Notes under the pieces: model-generated | The model's input: only the letters and a program-made list of their open reading frames with translations | Databases searched by the model: none | What the model was told of the DNA's origin: nothing | DNA from: Pelagimonas sp. | GTDB taxonomy: Bacteria; Pseudomonadota; Alphaproteobacteria; Rhodobacterales; Rhodobacteraceae | DNA length: 64,000 bases | Assembly: GCA_025210345.1 (NCBI GenBank) | Contig: JAOARX010000025.1 | Location: forward strand, 150,430 to 214,429 | Direction: 5' to 3' | Made by a program: the position numbers and the translations under genes | In this document: positions 36,131 to 45,027 of the stretch, piece by piece | Numbering within the stretch: position 1 is the first letter of the stretch | Layout of the letters: each line of letters begins with the position of its first letter

Positions 36131-37453
36131 ATGACCGTCACCCCGCTGATCTCCGACACGCAAACCCTGCCCGCGCTTGAGCGGATCGTGGCTGCGGCCC
36201 GCAGTGAGCTGCTGATGTCCCTGCGCGCGCTGGATCCGGCAACACCGCTGGTCTCACCCGAGCTGATCGAACAGGGGCTGGGCACCTGGGCCGATCTCAT
36301 CGCCGCCAAAACACAGGGCGGCGTCTGTCTGCGGATGCTTTTTGGGGACAGGGATCCCCTGTTCGCGCCTGACCTGCATCGCCGTGCGTGGCTGCATGCC
36401 TCAGGATTTGCCGATGCGGTGCAAGGTGACAGCCAGATCATCTGCGCCCAGCACGGGCAATTGGCGCGTGGGCCTTGGGCCTGGATGATGCGCGGCAAGA
36501 TCAAACCCCGGATCAAGACACTCAGGAGCGAAGACCCGGTGCGCCTGACGCCCCCCCAGCGCGCGATTGCATCTGCGGGACGGATCACGCTGCACCCCGC
36601 CCTGTTCCACCAGCATTTCGTCGTGGCCGACGGGATGAACAGCATGCTGGGCGGATTGGGTCTGGGGGGTGCGCGCGATGTGTCGGTGCAGATTTCGGAC
36701 GCGGATTTCGCCGGTGCGCTGCACGGTCATTTCGCGGAATGCTGGAACCGGGCGATCGAGGCCAAGACTCATGCGCTGGCCAACCACCCGGTGCATATGG
36801 ACACCACTGTGCGCGCCCAGGGCCGCGCAGATCTGCGCCCTTTGCGCAGTTTCACTGTCCCGCTCAACCGCTGGAGCCGCCTCGCGCCGCTGGCCCGCGT
36901 CACCGAACACGAAAGCACCTTGTTCAAGCTGATCAACACCTCGCGTAAGCTGATCATCCTTCAGACCGAGGCCCTGACCTGTCGTCGCCTTGTCGACAAA
37001 TTGCGCACGGTCGCGGTGATGCGCAAAGATCTGAAACTGGTTCTGATCACCTCGACCGGCACCCCCGAAAGCTGGGATGCGGACCATCTCAAGGACTTGC
37101 AAGACGCGCGCATCCGTGCGTTGCAATCCACCTTTGGGGATCGGGTTTTTGTCGCCAAGGCCGATCTTCCGGGTGGGTCAGTGGCGATTTTCGACGATCA
37201 ATCCGCGGTGGTTGGATCGGCCAACCTGACCGCGCGTTCCATGCGCTGGGATTGCGAAGTCTCGGCCCTGGTCCGTGACCCGCAAACCGTGCGCAGATTG
37301 CGCGATCAGCTCGTGGCGCTTTGGCTGGGGGATGGGGTGGATGCGCATGATCTGTCGCAGTGGCATGGCGCCATCACCTCTGGTGTGCTGGGGGCCTACA
37401 ATGTGGGCGCACCGGGGCGCAAACGTGCGCGCCTGCCCGAAGACATGTTCTAG
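36131..37453 (+). CDS. Phospholipase D-like protein with degenerate HKD motifs
   Basis: The 440-residue protein has the two-lobed PLD layout, but both HxKxxxxD motifs are altered. The first (HQHFVVADG, starting His160) keeps His and Asp but has His for the Lys. The second (GGSVAIFDDQSAVVGSAN, Asp355) has Gly for His and Ser for Lys, although the downstream GSAN is intact. If correct, catalysis is doubtful and the protein may be a lipid- or nucleic-acid-binding relative. It follows murJ by three bases and is followed by a convergent rhomboid gene. Cardiolipin-synthase-like enzymes are the nearest familiar group. Confidence 0.8.
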   Translation: MTVTPLISDTQTLPALERIVAAARSELLMSLRALDPATPLVSPELIEQGLGTWADLIAAKTQGGVCLRMLFGDRDPLFAPDLHRRAWLHASGFADAVQGDSQIICAQHGQLARGPWAWMMRGKIKPRIKTLRSEDPVRLTPPQRAIASAGRITLHPALFHQHFVVADGMNSMLGGLGLGGARDVSVQISDADFAGALHGHFAECWNRAIEAKTHALANHPVHMDTTVRAQGRADLRPLRSFTVPLNRWSRLAPLARVTEHESTLFKLINTSRKLIILQTEALTCRRLVDKLRTVAVMRKDLKLVLITSTGTPESWDADHLKDLQDARIRALQSTFGDRVFVAKADLPGGSVAIFDDQSAVVGSANLTARSMRWDCEVSALVRDPQTVRRLRDQLVALWLGDGVDAHDLSQWHGAITSGVLGAYNVGAPGRKRARLPEDMF

Positions 37454-37463
37454 GATCAGCCCC

Positions 37464-38147
37464 CTACCCCCGACGCAGGCGCGACACCAGATGGGCAAAG
37501 CCCCCCGGCACCAAAGCCACGCTGGATAGGAACCCGGTGGCAAAGCCCACCAATTCGGCAATCCAAGTCGGGTCTGATCCAAACAGCATGCCGAACAGCA
37601 ACTGAATGCCCAGCAAGAACCCGATCAGCTGAAAGGCACGGTATTGCGGTTCACCCACTTCGCCAAGTTTGAGCCACATCAGATAGGTGAACCCGCCGAT
37701 CAAACCATATGCGCCGGGATAGGCGCCAATCAGCACGGGTTTGGCCCCGGTATACCCATAAGCCACAGCCCCGACGATAGACGCGGCAAAGAACAGCGTG
37801 ACAAAGGCGAACTGCCCCATGGCTTCGGCGACAATCTTGCCCATCGCAAGAAGGATCACCATGGCAAAGATCCCATGCGTGAAGGACCCATGCACAAAAG
37901 GATAGATCACAAACCGTTTGACATGGGTCAGCGGGTATTGGCTGGTCTCCAGCATCCACGCCATGATCTTGGGCACAAAGGCCATGTCTTCGATCAACCC
38001 AATGCGCCAGCCAATCGCGTTGTCCCCTCCGATCAGACCGCGGCTGCCCAGCAGCAAGGCGACTTCGACCCCCGCGAGGATCAGAAAGATCACAACCACC
38101 GCGGGCGGCAGCGGGTTCACCGGGGACTCATTATGAGGATGCGACAT
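37464..38147 (-). CDS. Rhomboid-family membrane protein lacking catalytic Ser and His
   Basis: The 227-residue protein has about six hydrophobic segments and the rhomboid layout. The catalytic GxSG is replaced by GAYG in YPGAYGLIGGF, giving Tyr for Ser. The HxxGxxxG of the last helix is ELVGFATG, giving Glu for His. The helix-2 HGSFTHGIFAM segment with its His residues is retained. It is therefore likely a pseudoprotease that may bind or guide membrane proteins. It converges with the phospholipase-D-like gene and is divergent from trpS. Confidence 0.82.
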   Translation of the reverse strand: MSHPHNESPVNPLPPAVVVIFLILAGVEVALLLGSRGLIGGDNAIGWRIGLIEDMAFVPKIMAWMLETSQYPLTHVKRFVIYPFVHGSFTHGIFAMVILLAMGKIVAEAMGQFAFVTLFFAASIVGAVAYGYTGAKPVLIGAYPGAYGLIGGFTYLMWLKLGEVGEPQYRAFQLIGFLLGIQLLFGMLFGSDPTWIAELVGFATGFLSSVALVPGGFAHLVSRLRRG

Positions 38148-38220
38148 GATGGGCTTTCTTGACGGGTCTTTGCGTCATGGGTAAGCCAAGCGGGTTAAAA
38201 CTTCCAGACGGAGATTTCCC

Positions 38221-39255
38221 ATGACAGAGGGCGTCCAAACCCCATCTGCTTTCACCAAACGCGTGTTTTCGGGCATCCAGCCCACCGGCCACCTGACTCT
38301 TGGCAACTATCTGGGCGCGCTCAAGCGCTTTTCCGAGGTGCAAGATCAGGACTACGAGACCATTTTTTGCATCGTCGATCAGCACGCGATCACCGCGACG
38401 TTCCAGGATCCCGCGGTTCTGGCCCGCGCGACGCGCGAATTGGCCGCTGGCTTTATCGCATCGGGCATCGACCCCGCCAAATCCGTTTTGTTCAATCAAA
38501 GCCAGGTGGCCGAGCACGCGCAATTGGCGTGGATTTTCAACTGCGTCGCCCGCATGGGCTGGATGCAGCGCATGACCCAGTGGAAGGACAAAGCCGGCAA
38601 GAACGCGCAAAACGCGTCATTGGGCCTGTTTGCCTATCCGGCGCTAATGGCTGCGGATATCCTTGTGTACCACGCGACCCACGTACCGGTGGGCGAGGAC
38701 CAAAAACAGCATGTTGAACTGACCCGCGACATCGCCACCAAGTTCAACCACGACTATGGTGTCGACTTTTTCCCAATCGCCGAACCGGTGATCGAAGGCG
38801 CGGCTACCCGTGTCATGTCTTTGCGCGACGGGTCAAAGAAGATGTCGAAATCTGACCCCTCGGACATGTCGCGCATCAATATGACCGATGACGCCGATAC
38901 CATCGCCGCCAAGATCCGCAAGGCGCGCACCGATCCCGATGCGCTGCCCTCAGAGTCCAAGGGGCTGGAAGAGCGCGCAGAGGCCCGCAATCTGGTCAAT
39001 ATCTACGCGGCCCTGTCGGACACTTCGGTCGATGATGTGCTTGCGCAGGTGGGAGGAAAGCAGTTCTCAGAGTTCAAGCCGATGCTGGCCGAGCTGGCGG
39101 TGGCCAAGCTTTCACCGATTTCAACCGAGATGGCCCGCCTGATGGAACACCCAGACGAAATCGACGCGATCTTGCGCAAGGGAGCCGATCAAGCCCGCGC
39201 GGTTGCCGCACCGATTTTGCAAAGAACCTACGACATCGTGGGAATGGTGCGCTGA
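38221..39255 (+). CDS. trpS: Tryptophanyl-tRNA synthetase
   Basis: This 344-residue class I synthetase charges tRNA-Trp. The HIGH-type motif appears as [10 protein letters not shown] at 21-30, and KMSKS is at 207-211. Tryptophan-pocket segments such as [10 protein letters not shown] are in place. A GGAG lies before the ATG. It is divergent from the rhomboid gene; the cognate tRNA-Trp gene lies about 21 kb away at 60337. Confidence 0.96.
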   Translation: MTEGVQTPSAFTKRVFSGIQPTGHLTLGNYLGALKRFSEVQDQDYETIFCIVDQHAITATFQDPAVLARATRELAAGFIASGIDPAKSVLFNQSQVAEHAQLAWIFNCVARMGWMQRMTQWKDKAGKNAQNASLGLFAYPALMAADILVYHATHVPVGEDQKQHVELTRDIATKFNHDYGVDFFPIAEPVIEGAATRVMSLRDGSKKMSKSDPSDMSRINMTDDADTIAAKIRKARTDPDALPSESKGLEERAEARNLVNIYAALSDTSVDDVLAQVGGKQFSEFKPMLAELAVAKLSPISTEMARLMEHPDEIDAILRKGADQARAVAAPILQRTYDIVGMVR

Positions 39256-39286
39256 GCACCCGGCCTCTGCCCCCTGGGCAGAGGTC

Positions 39287-39703
39287 CTAGCACGCAATCA
39301 AGGCACGCCGAGCCATAGCTGACGCCAAACCGGCGGTTTCATGGCAGCACCGCGCCCAGCCGCGCGCGATTTCATGCTGATCGCGCCGAAAGCTGCGGAT
39401 ATTCACGATCAGATCTTCGGGCGCATGCGACATAATCGGGCAAACCCAGCCCAGATCAGAGACCACCGCCAGACGTTTGATGTGTTTCAGCAGATCTGTG
39501 TCCTTTGGCGAAAACGCATCGTACAAAGCATCGTCGAACCCGGCAAAGCTGTCGACCACATCCACGACGTTCACATCACCAAATCGTTCGATCATGCGCA
39601 CCAACGGTTCGACGAGGCCTTGGTAATCCTCGACGGTCAGCATTCCGCGATAGGTGAACTCGATACTCTTGGTTTCAGGAAACTCTTCGTAAGTGATCGG
39701 CAT
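39287..39703 (-). CDS. STAS/SpoIIAA-like protein
   Basis: The 138-residue soluble protein matches the SpoIIAA-like (STAS/SEC14-type) family. It starts ITYEEFPETKSIEFTYRGML, with the alternating strands and helices of that fold (LVEPLVRMIERFGDVNVVDV, KRLAVVSDLGW). These proteins are thought to bind lipophilic ligands or partners; no function is fixed. The ATG has GGAG upstream. An FNR-like palindrome lies 57-70 bases before it, suggesting control by oxygen. Confidence 0.75.
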   Translation of the reverse strand: MPITYEEFPETKSIEFTYRGMLTVEDYQGLVEPLVRMIERFGDVNVVDVVDSFAGFDDALYDAFSPKDTDLLKHIKRLAVVSDLGWVCPIMSHAPEDLIVNIRSFRRDQHEIARGWARCCHETAGLASAMARRALIAC

Positions 39704-39759
39704 ATGGCAACATCTCCGTTATTGCGACCAAAACACTATTAGGTTGCAGAATGATGACA

Positions 39760-39773
39760 TTGATTTAAATCAT
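39760..39773. promoter_or_regulatory. FNR-type box upstream of the STAS gene
   Basis: TTGATTTAAATCAT matches the FNR consensus TTGAT-N4-ATCAA at nine of ten positions and contains the perfect palindrome TGATTTAAATCA. Its centre is about 64 bases before the STAS gene start. The match is visual and not statistically tested. Confidence 0.5.
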
Positions 39774-39870
39774 AAGCTGAGGTTCACCTGCTAAGACTTT
39801 AGTCGAAGCTTCCTCATGCAAGGCGCCCTGCGTAAAAACCCGGCACCAAAGGGGCGCACTGTGGCTATGG

Positions 39871-40518
39871 TCAACCTTCGTCGGCTGTCCCGGCAACCAT
39901 CGTGCTGACCCGCGCCATCAAACGCATCGCATGGATCGGATCCTCGGTTACCGCGGGCATCACCGGATCATAGGCTGCGCGCACAACGCTGGCGATGTCG
40001 GGGCGCAAGACCACATGCCCGTTTTCCAGTTGTCCCAGCGGCGACCGCGTGGCAAAGGCCTGATCGGACCAAACCAGAATGGATTGAACCACCTGTGTCA
40101 GCGCCAGGGTTTCTGCGGGCATCTGCGACAGCGCCTGATCCATGCGCAAAAACACGAAACAGGCGCAAATCGCACCGTCCGTGTCAAAGCGGAACACGCG
40201 GTACTGATTGGCCTGTGCCACCTTGAGCCGTGCGACCATCGGCTCGAGATCGTCGATCATCCGGTGCAGATCGGGCACGCCCAACAGCTCGTCCCAGTCG
40301 CGGAAAAAAAACATCATCGCGTTGGCGCCCAGCTCGGGGTCGGTTTCGGCCATCTTGTGGCCAGACATGGCACAAACCGCCTCAAACGCGCCTTTGACGA
40401 TTTGCAACGTTTCCTCTTCGACGCCGAACACAATCGGAGAAATCGGTCGCCCCCAACGGGCGCAGAAATAAGACCCATCCTTGCGCGTGAACAGCTGTTC
40501 GATTTCGTCAACCTGCAT
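39871..40518 (-). CDS. Hypothetical protein, 215 aa
   Basis: I do not recognise this protein. It is soluble, without signal peptide or membrane helix, and reads as one compact alpha/beta domain. Notable segments are GANAMMFFFRDWDELLGVPD, YRVFRFDTDGAICACFVFLR and LGQLENGHVVLRPDIASVVR. A purine-rich stretch precedes the ATG. It stands alone between the STAS gene and ruvB on the same strand. Codon use is like the neighbours, so it is probably a lineage-conserved gene rather than a recent arrival. Confidence 0.7.
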   Translation of the reverse strand: MQVDEIEQLFTRKDGSYFCARWGRPISPIVFGVEEETLQIVKGAFEAVCAMSGHKMAETDPELGANAMMFFFRDWDELLGVPDLHRMIDDLEPMVARLKVAQANQYRVFRFDTDGAICACFVFLRMDQALSQMPAETLALTQVVQSILVWSDQAFATRSPLGQLENGHVVLRPDIASVVRAAYDPVMPAVTEDPIHAMRLMARVSTMVAGTADEG

Positions 40519-40630
40519 GCTTCATCTCTTTCCAACAATCCAAAGCCCGCCCGATCCCGGGCGCGCCCTATCTGCCAGAAAGCCCGCGAAAGCGCAAAGC
40601 CTATGCAGGAGCCGTGCGCCGCAGGCGGCG

Positions 40631-41659
40631 CTATTTTCCGAACAGACCCGCCTGTCCGGGTTGCTTTGGCACAGGCAGTCCCAGATGCGCCCAGGCCTTT
40701 TGCGCCAGCATCCGGCCGCGGGGTGTACGGCTGATCAGCCCCTGTTGCAAAAGATAGGGTTCCACCACTTCCTCAAGCGCGTCCCGGCTTTCGGAAAGCG
40801 CTGCGGCAAGGGTTTCGATCCCCACCGGCCCGCCTGCATAGTTCTCGGCCATCAACGTCAGATACCGCCGGTCTGCGCCGTCCAACCCAAGACTATCAAC
40901 TCCAAGCCGCGTCAGGGCATTGTCCGCCAGGGCCTGTGTCACCACCCCGCCCCCTTCGACCACCGCAAAATCCACGACCCGGCGCAACAGACGCCCCGCA
41001 ATCCGGGGTGTTCCGCGCGACCGTTTGGCGATTTCCAGCGCCCCGTCGCCCTCAACCCGCATGCCCAATTTGACCGCATTGCCTGCGACAATGGTCTCCA
41101 GCTCGGGGATGGTATAGAAATTCAACCGTGTGGGAATGCCAAACCGATCCCGCAAAGGCGTGGTCAAAAGCCCAAGCCGAGTGGTAGCGCCAACCAGTGT
41201 AAAGGGTTGCAATTCAATACGAACCGTACGCGCGGCCGGGCCTTCGCCGATCACCAAGTCCAGTTCGTAATCTTCCATCGCCGGATACAGCACCTCTTCG
41301 ACCGCCGGGTTCAGACGGTGAATTTCGTCGATGAACAGCACGTCGCGCGCTTCGAGGTTGGTCAAGATCGCCGCCAGATCGCCCGCCTTGGCCAGCACTG
41401 GACCCGAGGTCATGCGAAACCCAACGCCCAACTCCCGCGACATAATCTGCGCCAGAGTGGTTTTCCCCAATCCGGGGGGGCCGTGAAACAGCGTGTGATC
41501 CATCGCTTCGCCGCGCGTACGGGCGCTTTCGATAAAGACCTTCAGGTTCGCGCGCGCCTCGGCTTGGCCGATAAAATCGGTGAGCATCTGTGGCCGCAGG
41601 GCGCGGTCGCGATCCTCGGGCAAAGGCTCGGGGCGCAGGTTTGGATCGGGCTCGGTCAT
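40631..41659 (-). CDS. ruvB: Holliday junction branch-migration ATPase RuvB
   Basis: The 342-residue AAA+ motor works with RuvA at Holliday junctions. It shows the Walker [13 protein letters not shown], Walker [13 protein letters not shown], sensor 1 GATTRLG and the C-terminal winged helix ending near [23 protein letters not shown] precedes the ATG. It is the last gene of ruvC-ruvA-ruvB. Confidence 0.97.
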   Translation of the reverse strand: MTEPDPNLRPEPLPEDRDRALRPQMLTDFIGQAEARANLKVFIESARTRGEAMDHTLFHGPPGLGKTTLAQIMSRELGVGFRMTSGPVLAKAGDLAAILTNLEARDVLFIDEIHRLNPAVEEVLYPAMEDYELDLVIGEGPAARTVRIELQPFTLVGATTRLGLLTTPLRDRFGIPTRLNFYTIPELETIVAGNAVKLGMRVEGDGALEIAKRSRGTPRIAGRLLRRVVDFAVVEGGGVVTQALADNALTRLGVDSLGLDGADRRYLTLMAENYAGGPVGIETLAAALSESRDALEEVVEPYLLQQGLISRTPRGRMLAQKAWAHLGLPVPKQPGQAGLFGK

Positions 41660-41723
41660 GGTATACTTCCTTGCGCCCCACCGGACGCCTTATGGGGGCA
41701 CCGTACGCATGCCTCATCCCGTG

Positions 41724-42392
41724 TTAGGATTTTGGCGCCAAAAGCTTGAGCGCGGCCCGGATCAAACCGGCTGTGTCCAGATCGGGCGCATCACCTGCCG
41801 CTTGGGCCACTGCACTGGCCGCATCGCTCGGGGCATATCCCAGATTGCCCAACGCCGAAAGCGCTTCGGCCTGTGCGGATGCATTTGCCGGTGCCGCCTT
41901 GGGCGCTGCGGGGGTGGGTGTCACGGGCTCAGGGCTGTCATCAATGACAGCGGCAGACGAGGCCGGAACCGCAGCGCCCATGGCCATGATCGTCGGGGCC
42001 TTGTCCTTAAGTTCGTTGACCACGCGCTGCGCTGTTTTCGGGCCGATCCCCTTGGCGGCCTTGACCGCGTTCCAATCGCCCAGCGCGATGGCACGGCTGA
42101 CCCCATCCGGCCCCAGCGTGCCCAAAATCGCCAGCGAGGCCTTGGCCCCCACCCCCTGAACGCTCAGCAACAGGCGGTGCCATTCCTTTTCAACCAACGT
42201 CGGAAAACCGAACAGCTGCAACAGGTCTTCGCGGACCATGAGGTCGGTATAAAGGGCTGTGGCCTCTCCCGCGCCGGGCAGCGCGGCCAGGGTGCGATCC
42301 GAGCAAAACACCATATAGCCCACGCCCCGCACATCGATCAAAACGTGATCCGTGGCCTTGTATTCGATCCGCCCTGCAATCCGTCCAATCAT
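41724..42392 (-). CDS. ruvA: Holliday junction DNA helicase subunit RuvA
   Basis: This 222-residue tetrameric junction-binding protein has an N-terminal OB fold ([20 protein letters not shown]), HhH motifs ([30 protein letters not shown]) and a C-terminal RuvB-binding domain. The linker before that domain is long and rich in Ala and Pro, as in other Rhodobacterales. The ATG overlaps the ruvC stop. Confidence 0.97.
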   Translation of the reverse strand: MIGRIAGRIEYKATDHVLIDVRGVGYMVFCSDRTLAALPGAGEATALYTDLMVREDLLQLFGFPTLVEKEWHRLLLSVQGVGAKASLAILGTLGPDGVSRAIALGDWNAVKAAKGIGPKTAQRVVNELKDKAPTIMAMGAAVPASSAAVIDDSPEPVTPTPAAPKAAPANASAQAEALSALGNLGYAPSDAASAVAQAAGDAPDLDTAGLIRAALKLLAPKS

Positions 42393-42877
42393 GCCCGCAC
42401 CCTCATGCCCTGCGCCCCAGAATAATGCGCGTGACAGATCGCAATGGCCAGAGCATCCGCCGCATCCGCATTTTTAAACGAGACCCCGGGCAACTGCATC
42501 TTCACCATATGCTGCACCTGCTGCTTATCCGCATGCCCGACCCCGACCACGGTCTTTTTCACCTTGTTAGGGGCGTATTCACCGATGACCAACCCCAGTT
42601 GCGCCGGCACAAGCAAAGCCACCGCGCGCGCCTGTCCCAGTTTCAGCGTTGCCACCGCATCCTTGTTCACGAAAGTCTGTTCGATCGCCGCGTGATCCGG
42701 CCCAAATTGGGCGCAGATTTCCGTCAAACCACTGTGCAACGCCAGCAACCGATCCGCCAATTCGCCCTTAGAGGTGTGAATCACCCCATTCGCCACATGC
42801 CTGAGTCGCCCGCGTTCCGCGTCAATCACACCCCAACCAAGATTTCTCAGACCGGGGTCAATGCCCAATACCCGCAT
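42389..42877 (-). CDS. ruvC: Crossover junction endodeoxyribonuclease RuvC
   Basis: The 162-residue resolvase cuts Holliday junctions. It starts [19 protein letters not shown] with the first catalytic Asp. The other acidic residues appear in [11 protein letters not shown] and [13 protein letters not shown]. The ribosome-binding site is weak. It is first in the operon, and its stop overlaps the ruvA start. Confidence 0.96.
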   Translation of the reverse strand: MRVLGIDPGLRNLGWGVIDAERGRLRHVANGVIHTSKGELADRLLALHSGLTEICAQFGPDHAAIEQTFVNKDAVATLKLGQARAVALLVPAQLGLVIGEYAPNKVKKTVVGVGHADKQQVQHMVKMQLPGVSFKNADAADALAIAICHAHYSGAQGMRVRA

Positions 42878-43191
42878 GGATGCCTACATTTGTTGTTATT
42901 TCGCAACGCGTAGCACGAAACGCGAACACTTGCCAAGGTTAATGACTAAAAGTCCGCTTGCGACACTCACCATTCTGGACGCGACAACATGGACATGCAG
43001 CACCGCAGAAACCGCCCAAAACCGACACCGGACCAGTCGCAAATCGCCCTTATTTTAGAAGGTGTTAACCAGCTTATTTGCCATGCAAAAATTGCATATA
43101 ACCCATGCGAAAACTACCACTTGTCCGGTCGATATGCCCGTTTTATGTGCGGCTTAGAAAGACAACTCACCAAGAACACAGGAGACCTGAG
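42878..43191. promoter_or_regulatory. Intergenic region between ruvC and the DUF1127 gene
   Basis: No gene is supported in these 314 bases. The right part is AT-rich and holds the inverted repeat ATGCAA-AAA-TTGCAT at 43083-43097, followed directly by ATAACC, which could be an operator with a -10 element for the DUF1127 gene. AGGAGA at 43179-43184 is that gene's ribosome-binding site. The left part should carry the ruvC promoter, but no clear boxes were found. Confidence 0.35.
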
Positions 43192-43398
43192 ATGGCTGCT
43201 ATTGACACCTCCCGCCCCTTCGCTGCATCCGGCTCCGCCGGCCGTTTCGCAGGCGTTTTCGTCGGCTTTATCGCTGCATTCAAAACCTGGAACGACGCGC
43301 GGATGACCCGCAGGCATCTGACCGGTCTGAGCGACCGCGAACTGCAGGATATCGGCCTGACGCGCTTTGACATCGACGGAGTTGTTGCGCGCCTGTAA
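43192..43398 (+). CDS. DUF1127 domain protein, 68 aa
   Basis: This small basic protein ends with the DUF1127 pattern MTRRHLTGLSDRELQDIGLT and RFDIDGVVARL. Short DUF1127 proteins are abundant in alphaproteobacteria; some affect RNA turnover, phosphate uptake or small-RNA output. The N-terminal half has an Ala/Gly-rich hydrophobic stretch (GRFAGVFVGFIAAFKTW). The ATG follows AGGAGA, and a strong terminator follows the stop. It is a single-gene unit. Confidence 0.85.
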   Translation: MAAIDTSRPFAASGSAGRFAGVFVGFIAAFKTWNDARMTRRHLTGLSDRELQDIGLTRFDIDGVVARL

Positions 43399-43424
43399 GC
43401 CACAAGGCTGCCGCAATCCGACAA

Positions 43425-43456
43425 CCGCCCTCTCGCTCCCGGAGGGCGGTTTTTTT
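43425..43456 (+). terminator. Intrinsic terminator of the DUF1127 gene
   Basis: A stem CCGCCCTC / GAGGGCGG with a short loop is followed by a run of seven Ts. Confidence 0.85.
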
Positions 43457-43542
43457 GTGTCTTGTCACAATCATGCCTGAAACGAACTCTCTCGCCTGGG
43501 CCCTGACAGCGCAAAAGACCCGGCCTTCTGGACCTCAAAACG

Positions 43543-43565
43543 AAAAACCCGGCCTTCTGGCCGGG
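43543..43565 (-). terminator. Terminator for the leftward membrane-protein gene, with a duplicated arm
   Basis: CCCGGCC-TTCT-GGCCGGG forms a perfect stem; the run AAAAA before it gives a T-tract on the minus strand. The 14-base sequence ACCCGGCCTTCTGG also occurs just before it at 43518-43531, so the element looks like a partial tandem duplication. Confidence 0.7.
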
Positions 43566-43592
43566 CATCGCAACAACGCATGTTGGAGAGAC

Positions 43593-43607
43593 GAGAGAGA
43601 GAGAGAG
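43593..43607. repeat. Short GA dinucleotide run
   Basis: GAGAGAGAGAGAGAG lies between the terminator and the stop of the leftward gene. It is short and may be slippage-prone; no function is implied. Confidence 0.6.
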
Positions 43608-43611
43608 TAAA

Positions 43612-43959
43612 TTACCCCATCAGCGACGACATCAGCGCCGCCAGCTTGGCTGTGATCGGGTCAACCTGCATCAGCCACGCGCCCGCCTGTTCATAAGACG
43701 ACCCCGTTGCCAACTCTTGAACATGGCTCAGGTAGGTCTCAGACCCCAGCCAGGCAAGAACGAAGGCCTTGAATACGAGAAATCCGGGCAGAAGGAACAG
43801 CAAGGTCTTAAGACCATATGCGCCCATCTTACTATCGGGCACATGCACGATCGTGCCTGACTTTTTGTCCAATCGGGTGGTGTACCCTTTGGCCAGGCGG
43901 GCGTGTTTGCGGTAAAGCGCCTCTTGGCGCTTTTGAAAATCTAGCAGCGTGTCTTCCAT
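43612..43959 (-). CDS. Hypothetical protein with one membrane segment, 115 aa
   Basis: I do not recognise a named family. The N-terminal 45 residues are charged (MEDTLLDFQKRQEALYRKHA) and probably cytoplasmic. One clear hydrophobic segment, TLLFLLPGFLVFKAFVLAWL, follows, then a mostly polar tail with a final helix. Upstream in-frame codons have no support; the chosen ATG starts the charged helix. A terminator lies after the stop. It could be a small inner-membrane protein conserved in the lineage. Confidence 0.65.
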   Translation of the reverse strand: MEDTLLDFQKRQEALYRKHARLAKGYTTRLDKKSGTIVHVPDSKMGAYGLKTLLFLLPGFLVFKAFVLAWLGSETYLSHVQELATGSSYEQAGAWLMQVDPITAKLAALMSSLMG

Positions 43960-44063
43960 CGTCAATCTCACACATCCGGCCCCCACCGGATGTGTCATGA
44001 TTAGATTGGGAATGTGGCCAAACTTGGGCAACAGCCTAAGTTTTTTCCCAAATGTGCCGCAAC

Positions 44064-44939
44064 TTATTCGGGTTTGCGCAGGGTCAGCGTCACCCAATCC
44101 CCGATCTCATCGCGGCGATCCAGCCCAATCCCGTTCTCGGCATAGACCGCGATGACCTCATCCGCCTGACGGGTCAGGATACCGGACAAAATCGCATACC
44201 CCCCCGGGGCAAGATGCGTGTTCATATCCGGCGCTAGGTCAATCAACGGCTGTTTGAGAATATTGGCAAACACCAGATCAAAGGGCGCACGCGCCTTTAA
44301 GGCGTCATTTTCGAATCCAGCGGCTTCGACACAGGTGACTTTGCCGTCAAGATCATTGGCACGGACATTCGCCTGAGCCACGTCGACGGCGACCTGGTCG
44401 ATATCCGAAGCCATGACCGGGTTCGGCCAGATGCGCGCTGCCCCCATGGCCAGCACTGCGGTGCCACAGCCGATGTCCGCCACATTCTGGCCAACAAACC
44501 CACCTGCCGCGACGCGGTCCAGGGCTTCCAGGCAGCCCTGCGTGGTCCCGTGATGCCCGGTGCCAAAGGCCATCGCCGCCTCGATCAAAAGCGGTTCGGA
44601 CCCGGCGGGGATCTTATCCGCGTCGTGGCTGCCATAGACGAAGAAACGTCCAGCTTCGACCGGGATCAGTTCGCGGCGAACCTTGTCGACCCAATCGGTG
44701 TCAGGCACTTCGGAGACCACAAACGGCTTTGCGTCAAAGGCCGCGGCCAACAGCGCCAGTTCGACATCATTTGGAACCTCAAGGAAATAGCCGCCCACTT
44801 CCCATGTGCCGGACCCATCTTCGATCTCGAACACACCGATGCCGGTGGGTTCGGGGTCTACCAGATCTTCGAGCGCAAGGCCCAACGCCTCGGCACGATC
44901 CTTGGCGGCAAGCTTGGTAAAGGCGGTCCAGGTCGGCAT
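44064..44939 (-). CDS. prmA: Ribosomal protein L11 methyltransferase
   Basis: This 291-residue SAM-dependent enzyme trimethylates ribosomal protein L11. The methyltransferase half has MAFGTGHHGTTQGCLEAL, VADIGCGTAVLAMGAARIWP and the catalytic LVFANILKQPLIDLAP. The N-terminal half is the L11-binding domain. The ATG at 44939 matches the short N-terminal domain of the alphaproteobacterial form. Its substrate gene rplK is also in this window, at 62262. Confidence 0.92.
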   Translation of the reverse strand: MPTWTAFTKLAAKDRAEALGLALEDLVDPEPTGIGVFEIEDGSGTWEVGGYFLEVPNDVELALLAAAFDAKPFVVSEVPDTDWVDKVRRELIPVEAGRFFVYGSHDADKIPAGSEPLLIEAAMAFGTGHHGTTQGCLEALDRVAAGGFVGQNVADIGCGTAVLAMGAARIWPNPVMASDIDQVAVDVAQANVRANDLDGKVTCVEAAGFENDALKARAPFDLVFANILKQPLIDLAPDMNTHLAPGGYAILSGILTRQADEVIAVYAENGIGLDRRDEIGDWVTLTLRKPE

Positions 44940-45027
44940 AATGTGTCTCTCTTGTGGCGTGGCTGTCTTGGCTTGGTATATTGGCTTGGCGCTAAGGCCA
45001 AGCGCCGCGCAGGTCAAGCCAGATCCC

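Noticed and set aside
36131..37453. Cardiolipin synthase as the identity of the PLD-like protein
   Set aside because: Both HKD motifs are altered and the two N-terminal membrane helices of cardiolipin synthases are absent.
43518..43565. Two direct repeats considered as the start of a CRISPR array
   Set aside because: Only two short copies, one of them part of a terminator stem, with no further repeats and no cas genes.
43593..43607. GA run considered as a phase-variable control element
   Set aside because: It is short, lies after the stop codon of the nearest gene, and cannot shift a reading frame.
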